The position numbers and the translations under genes were made by a program. From JBEKJU01 sp050011095 (GTDB lineage: Bacteria > Desulfobacterota > Syntrophorhabdia > Syntrophorhabdales > WCHB1-27), in the NCBI GenBank assembly GCA_050011095.1, contig JBEKJU010000203.1, positions 1-6,709 on the forward strand: a DNA stretch of 6,709 nucleotides. Direction: 5' to 3'. Positions 5,225-6,709 of the stretch are shown here, in pieces (position 1 is the stretch's first letter; every line of letters begins with the position of its first letter). Under the pieces are notes generated by a model. That model was not told the DNA's origin. It searched no databases and saw nothing but the letters and a program-made list of their open reading frames with translations.

Positions 5225-5776
5225 ATGACCGGGGTTGCGTATATCGGTGTGGGCTCCAATATCGGCGATGCCTTCGAAAACTGCGTCCAGGGGATCAGGA
5301 AGGTCATACACGATGAGAGGGCGGCTTTCATAGCCCTCTCATCTTTTTATCGTACCTCCCCCGTCTCCCCCATCGCGCAGGACGATTTTCTGAACTGCGC
5401 CCTTAAAATAACGTGGGGGGCCGGCCCCCCGGAACTGCTCTCCTTTCTTCACGAGGTCGAGGGCGCGCTCGGAAGGACAAGGGATGTCAAGTTCGGCCCT
5501 CGCACGCTCGATCTCGACATCCTCCTCTTTGACGACCTCGTCCTAGACACCCCGGCGCTGACGATCCCCCACCCGAGGCTCCACGAAAGGCGGTTCGTCC
5601 TCGTTCCGTGTCTGGAGATAGAGCCGCGCCTCGTCCATCCGCGCCTCAAGAGGCCCCTGGCGGAATACCTGGATCAGATAGGCCCTGAGCAGAAAATCGA
5701 GTTCTTCAGACGGATTTCGGTGGCCCGGATTGAGGCGGACCGCCCGAACGGCTCGCCACCTTTCCACTCGACGTGA
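5225..5776 (+). CDS. folK: 2-amino-4-hydroxy-6-hydroxymethyldihydropteridine pyrophosphokinase (HPPK)
   Basis: FolK transfers pyrophosphate from ATP to 6-hydroxymethyl-dihydropterin in folate synthesis. The 183-residue protein shows all main motifs: YIGVGSNIGD (6-15), SSFYRTSPV (39-47), QDDFLNCALKI (52-62), LHEVEGALGR (75-84) and GPRTLDLDILLFDD (91-104), whose D96 and D98 are the Mg-ATP aspartates, then IPHPRLHERRFVLVPCLEI (114-132). Length is slightly above the usual 160 or so because of a C-terminal tail (about 155-183). The ATG at 5225 starts one base after the tatA stop and has no Shine-Dalgarno sequence; translation presumably depends on ribosomes finishing tatA. An in-frame ATG at 5186 would add 13 residues unlike the family. 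Oddly, a perfect terminator-like hairpin lies inside the frame at 5312-5348 and a 16-bp palindrome at 5415-5430; neither disrupts the protein. Confidence 0.95.
   Translation: MTGVAYIGVGSNIGDAFENCVQGIRKVIHDERAAFIALSSFYRTSPVSPIAQDDFLNCALKITWGAGPPELLSFLHEVEGALGRTRDVKFGPRTLDLDILLFDDLVLDTPALTIPHPRLHERRFVLVPCLEIEPRLVHPRLKRPLAEYLDQIGPEQKIEFFRRISVARIEADRPNGSPPFHST
5312..5348 (+). terminator. Intrinsic terminator-like hairpin inside folK
   Basis: GATGAGAGGGC (5312-5322) and GCCCTCTCATC (5333-5343) are perfect reverse complements: an 11-bp stem with a 10-base loop, followed at once by TTTTT (5344-5348) and AT. This is the full textbook signature of Rho-independent termination on the plus strand. It lies in folK codons 30-42, the T tract coming from the conserved Ser-Phe-Tyr codons. 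Termination here would leave a tatA message of about 350-400 bases. Translating ribosomes would cover it, so it would act when folK translation lags. Function is inferred; the structure is directly visible. Confidence 0.65.
5415..5430 (+). repeat. 16-bp perfect GC palindrome inside folK
   Basis: GGGGGGCCGGCCCCCC is a perfect palindrome able to form a G6/C6 stem with a CCGG loop in RNA. It encodes the residues W-G-A-G-P-P (64-69), a poorly conserved loop before the LLSFLHEVEGALGR helix. No T tract follows. It may pause ribosomes or polymerase, or simply be GC-rich coding sequence. Confidence 0.6.
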
Positions 5777-5862
5777 TGCCTCGCGGGTACGACGCGGTCA
5801 GGGGCTGGAACCGGGCGGACATCCCTACCGCGGAGACTCTAAAACTGTTGAATCTCCCTTAG
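5776..5862 (+). CDS. Possible 28-residue mini-ORF coupled to folK
   Basis: The folK TGA (5774-5776) overlaps an ATG (5776-5778) as TGATG, a common translational-coupling junction. The frame runs 28 codons, from MPRGYDAVRGWN to TLKLLNLP, ending in TAG at 5860-5862. There is no Shine-Dalgarno sequence and no family is recognised. It ends within the promoter of the next gene. It could be a small protein, a leader, or chance; the rest of the 125-bp gap has no other frame of note. Confidence 0.2.
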   Translation: MPRGYDAVRGWNRADIPTAETLKLLNLP

Positions 5863-5876
5863 GGAAATGCTATCCT
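5848..5876 (+). promoter_or_regulatory. Sigma70-type promoter of the aldolase operon
   Basis: TTGAAT (5848-5853), a 17-base spacer and TATCCT (5871-5876), extended by TG at 5868-5869. The -35 matches TTGACA in four of six positions. Transcription would begin near 5883, about 19 bases before the ATG at 5902. The spacer contains the dyad TCCCT-T-AGGGA (5855-5865), placed where a bound repressor or MerR-type activator could act. This gives the aldolase genes a start independent of tatA-folK. Confidence 0.6.
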
Positions 5877-5901
5877 CACAAGATTTTCACAAGAACCGGG
5901 G

Positions 5902-6492
5902 ATGTCTTCATTTATGCCGGAAAAGCGCATCGTCGCCATGTTCCGTAATATCGGCAGGGACCTGTTCCTGCGCGGCCTCATCAGCTCCCACGCGGGCAAT
6001 ATGAGCCTCAGGATAGGGCAGGAGGTCTGCATCACGACAACGGGCTCGATGCTAGGCAGGATCACCCGGGGCGATCTCGTGGAGGTCGACCTCGATAAAC
6101 CCGACGTCCCCGTGCCTCGCGCCTCTTCCGAGCTGATCGTCCACAGGGCCATCTACCGGAATACGAACGCCCTCGCGGTCGTCCATGCGCACCCCCCCTA
6201 CGCGACACTCCTCTCGATGCTCCTGAACGAGCTTATCCCTGTTGACTCCGAGGGCTCATACCTCCTCAAGAAAGTTCCCGTCGTGAAGGTCGAGAAGATG
6301 ATCGGCTCTCTTGAATCCGCGAAAGTCGTCAGCGAGTCCCTCAGGGACTACAGGATCGTAATGATGAGGGGCCACGGCAGCTTCGCAAGGGGGGAGACGC
6401 TGGAGGAGGCCTATATGCTGACCAGCAGCCTCGAGGCCGCGGCCTTCCACCTCTATCACCTGAGGCGGGCAGGAATACGGGAAGTTCTCTGA
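5902..6492 (+). CDS. Class II aldolase/adducin family protein (L-fuculose-1-phosphate aldolase-like)
   Basis: A 196-residue zinc aldolase of the FucA/AraD/MtnB fold, cytoplasmic. The active site can be read directly: SSHAGNMS (28-35) with the phosphate-binding GN, TTTGSMLG (45-52), ASSE (74-77) with catalytic E77, VHAHPPYAT (94-102) with zinc ligands H95 and H97, and RGHGSF (156-161) with H158. Spacing follows E. coli FucA closely. The family cleaves sugar 1-phosphates to dihydroxyacetone phosphate and an aldehyde, but includes epimerases and the MtnB dehydratase; the substrate cannot be fixed. Candidates are fuculose-1-phosphate or the 5-deoxy-sugar phosphates of S-adenosylmethionine by-product salvage. 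The start is uncertain: the ATG at 5902 has only a GGGG before it, and ATGs at 5914 and 5938 (with GGAAAA upstream) are alternatives. A promoter at 5848-5876 precedes it and a transaldolase-like gene follows after 29 bp. Confidence 0.88.
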   Translation: MSSFMPEKRIVAMFRNIGRDLFLRGLISSHAGNMSLRIGQEVCITTTGSMLGRITRGDLVEVDLDKPDVPVPRASSELIVHRAIYRNTNALAVVHAHPPYATLLSMLLNELIPVDSEGSYLLKKVPVVKVEKMIGSLESAKVVSESLRDYRIVMMRGHGSFARGETLEEAYMLTSSLEAAAFHLYHLRRAGIREVL

Positions 6493-6521
6493 TAAATAGA
6501 AGACGTGCTAGGGAGGTTTGA

Positions 6522-6709
6522 ATGAAGTTCTTCATCGACACGGCGAATATGGAAGAGATAAAGAAGGGCCTCGAAATGGGGCTCGTGGACGGCGTCACCA
6601 CGAACCCTACCCTTCTTGCGAGGGAAAAGAGGAAACCGGCGGAGACGATCTCGGAGATCCTCTCCCTTGTCCCAGGCCCCGTAAGCCTTGAGGTGCTGTC
6701 GACCGGGGC
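6522..6709 (+). CDS. fsa: Transaldolase-like fructose-6-phosphate aldolase (FSA/TalC family), 3' part outside the window
   Basis: The first 62 codons of a small transaldolase-family protein; about 215 residues would be usual. The N-terminus is characteristic: MKFFIDTANMEEI with active-site D6, then LVDGVTTNPTLLAREKR (21-37) with the TTNP motif on the second strand, and PGPVSLEVLSTG (51-62) leading into the third strand. The Schiff-base lysine lies beyond the edge and cannot be checked. Family members either transfer dihydroxyacetone units (transaldolase) or cleave fructose 6-phosphate to dihydroxyacetone and glyceraldehyde 3-phosphate; the N-terminus does not separate these. GGGAGG at 6511-6516 precedes the ATG by five bases. 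The gene follows the class II aldolase by 29 bp and is probably cotranscribed, pairing two enzymes of triose/sugar-phosphate aldol chemistry. Confidence 0.9.
   Translation, partial: MKFFIDTANMEEIKKGLEMGLVDGVTTNPTLLAREKRKPAETISEILSLVPGPVSLEVLSTG

Noticed and set aside
1..6709. Search for CRISPR arrays, insertion sequences, tRNA or rRNA genes and defence systems
   Set aside because: No regularly spaced repeats, transposase-like frames, terminal repeats or cloverleaf-like segments were seen; the genes are ordinary metabolic and export genes.

Overview
The window comes from a G+C-rich bacterial chromosome with strong AAGGAGG-type ribosome binding sites and closely packed genes. The gene content suggests an anaerobe of the former Deltaproteobacteria (Desulfobacterota-like) or a similar lineage: an electron transfer flavoprotein (ETF) whose alpha subunit carries a ferredoxin domain, followed by a membrane haem b / iron-sulfur oxidoreductase of the ETF:menaquinone oxidoreductase (EMO) type. 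The taxonomic assignment is an inference from gene content only.

Layout. (1) Positions 1-135 are a left edge with several inverted repeats and possibly the tail of an upstream gene. (2) 136-552 (+) is a small pyridoxamine-phosphate-oxidase-like flavin-fold protein. (3) 615-4813 (-) is a compact three-gene operon read right to left: etfB, ferredoxin-fused etfA, and the EMO-type oxidoreductase, with the last two genes overlapping by 19 bp. It converges on the gene in (2) across a 62-bp gap holding an imperfect hairpin. (4) 4814-5022 is a divergent regulatory region with a repeated palindrome near etfB and two extended -10 promoters facing tatA. (5) 5023-5776 (+) holds tatA and folK, separated by one base. 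(6) 5776-5901 contains a 28-codon mini-ORF and a good sigma70-type promoter. (7) 5902-6709 (+) holds a class II (zinc) aldolase and the first 62 codons of a transaldolase-like fructose-6-phosphate aldolase, cut by the window edge.

How the genes work together. The three minus-strand genes make a complete path: EtfAB collects electrons from flavin dehydrogenases such as acyl-CoA dehydrogenases, and the membrane protein passes them through cubane and non-cubane FeS centres and haem b to the quinone pool. No dehydrogenase is in the window, so the physiological donor is unknown. The plus-strand genes (Tat export, folate biosynthesis, two aldolases) look like housekeeping and sugar-phosphate functions and need not be related to the electron transfer operon.

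The most surprising sequence signal is a textbook intrinsic terminator (perfect 11-bp stem, immediate T5 tract) lying entirely inside the folK reading frame about 90 bp after its start. It could make tatA mostly monocistronic and leave folK dependent on ribosomes keeping up with the polymerase. A 16-bp perfect GC palindrome follows about 70 bp further into folK. No CRISPR array, insertion sequence, tRNA, rRNA or defence system was seen.
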